A DNA stretch of 5,577 bases from Burkholderiaceae bacterium (GTDB lineage Bacteria > Pseudomonadota > Gammaproteobacteria > Burkholderiales > Burkholderiaceae_C): NCBI GenBank assembly GCA_029864165.1, contig JAOTTZ010000141.1:1-5577 (forward strand), read 5' to 3'. Positions 5,577 to 5,577 of this stretch are shown piece after piece; position 1 is the first letter of the stretch, and each line of letters opens with the position of its first letter. The notes beneath the pieces were generated by a model. It saw only the letters and a list, made by a program, of their open reading frames with translations. It was not told the DNA's origin and searched no databases. The position numbers and the translations under genes were made by a program.

Positions 5577-5577
5577 T

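Overview
The window reads like a chromosomal accessory stretch from a proteobacterium, most likely a betaproteobacterium (Rhodocyclales/Burkholderiales type). This is inferred from moderately high GC, the HflK/HflC pair, the CsgG-DUF4810-DUF799 lipoprotein trio, a RAYT-like transposase tail and a Gp49/HigB-like toxin relic. No rRNA, tRNA or lineage-specific marker is present, so the taxonomic guess is soft.

Layout. (1) Positions 1-292 hold the remains of a Gp49/HigB-type (RelE-superfamily) toxin gene on the minus strand, broken by two consecutive in-frame stop codons and by loss of its C-terminal half. (2) Positions 293-2292 hold a two-gene minus-strand operon, hflK then hflC, joined by an ATGA overlap. 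These encode the two inner-membrane band-7/SPFH proteins that form the HflKC complex around the FtsH protease. Neither hfq nor hflX lies next to them. (3) Positions 2293-2622 are non-coding upstream DNA with a short perfect palindrome and a larger bulged stem-loop. (4) Positions 2623-3003 (+) encode an exported plastocyanin-like domain that stops exactly where the copper-binding Cys-x2-His-x4-Met loop should begin; it is probably a decayed gene. (5) Positions 3156-3316 are a 161-bp, fully palindromic non-coding element flanked by TTAG direct repeats. I read it as a MITE of IS5-group type. It sits 14 bp beyond the stop codon of the next gene. (6) Positions 3331-5110 (minus) are a three-gene lipoprotein operon: CsgG-family, DUF4810, DUF799/GNA1162-family. 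Both junctions are ATGA stop/start overlaps and all three proteins carry a lipobox. (7) Just upstream lie a possible -10 box and five tandem 15-bp repeats. (8) The right edge (5361-5577, minus) holds the C-terminal end of a RAYT/Y1-transposase-like protein with a helix-turn-helix.

How it fits together. Two intact, translationally coupled envelope operons (HflKC, and the CsgG-like outer-membrane lipoprotein system) are separated and flanked by mobile-element debris and decayed cargo genes. The most distinctive items are the palindromic MITE with its target duplication, the cupredoxin relic missing its copper loop, the toxin relic with paired stops, and the 15-bp repeat array next to the probable promoter of the lipoprotein operon. 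I saw no complete undescribed system. The closest candidate is the lipoprotein trio, whose members are conserved as families but whose joint function I cannot state.
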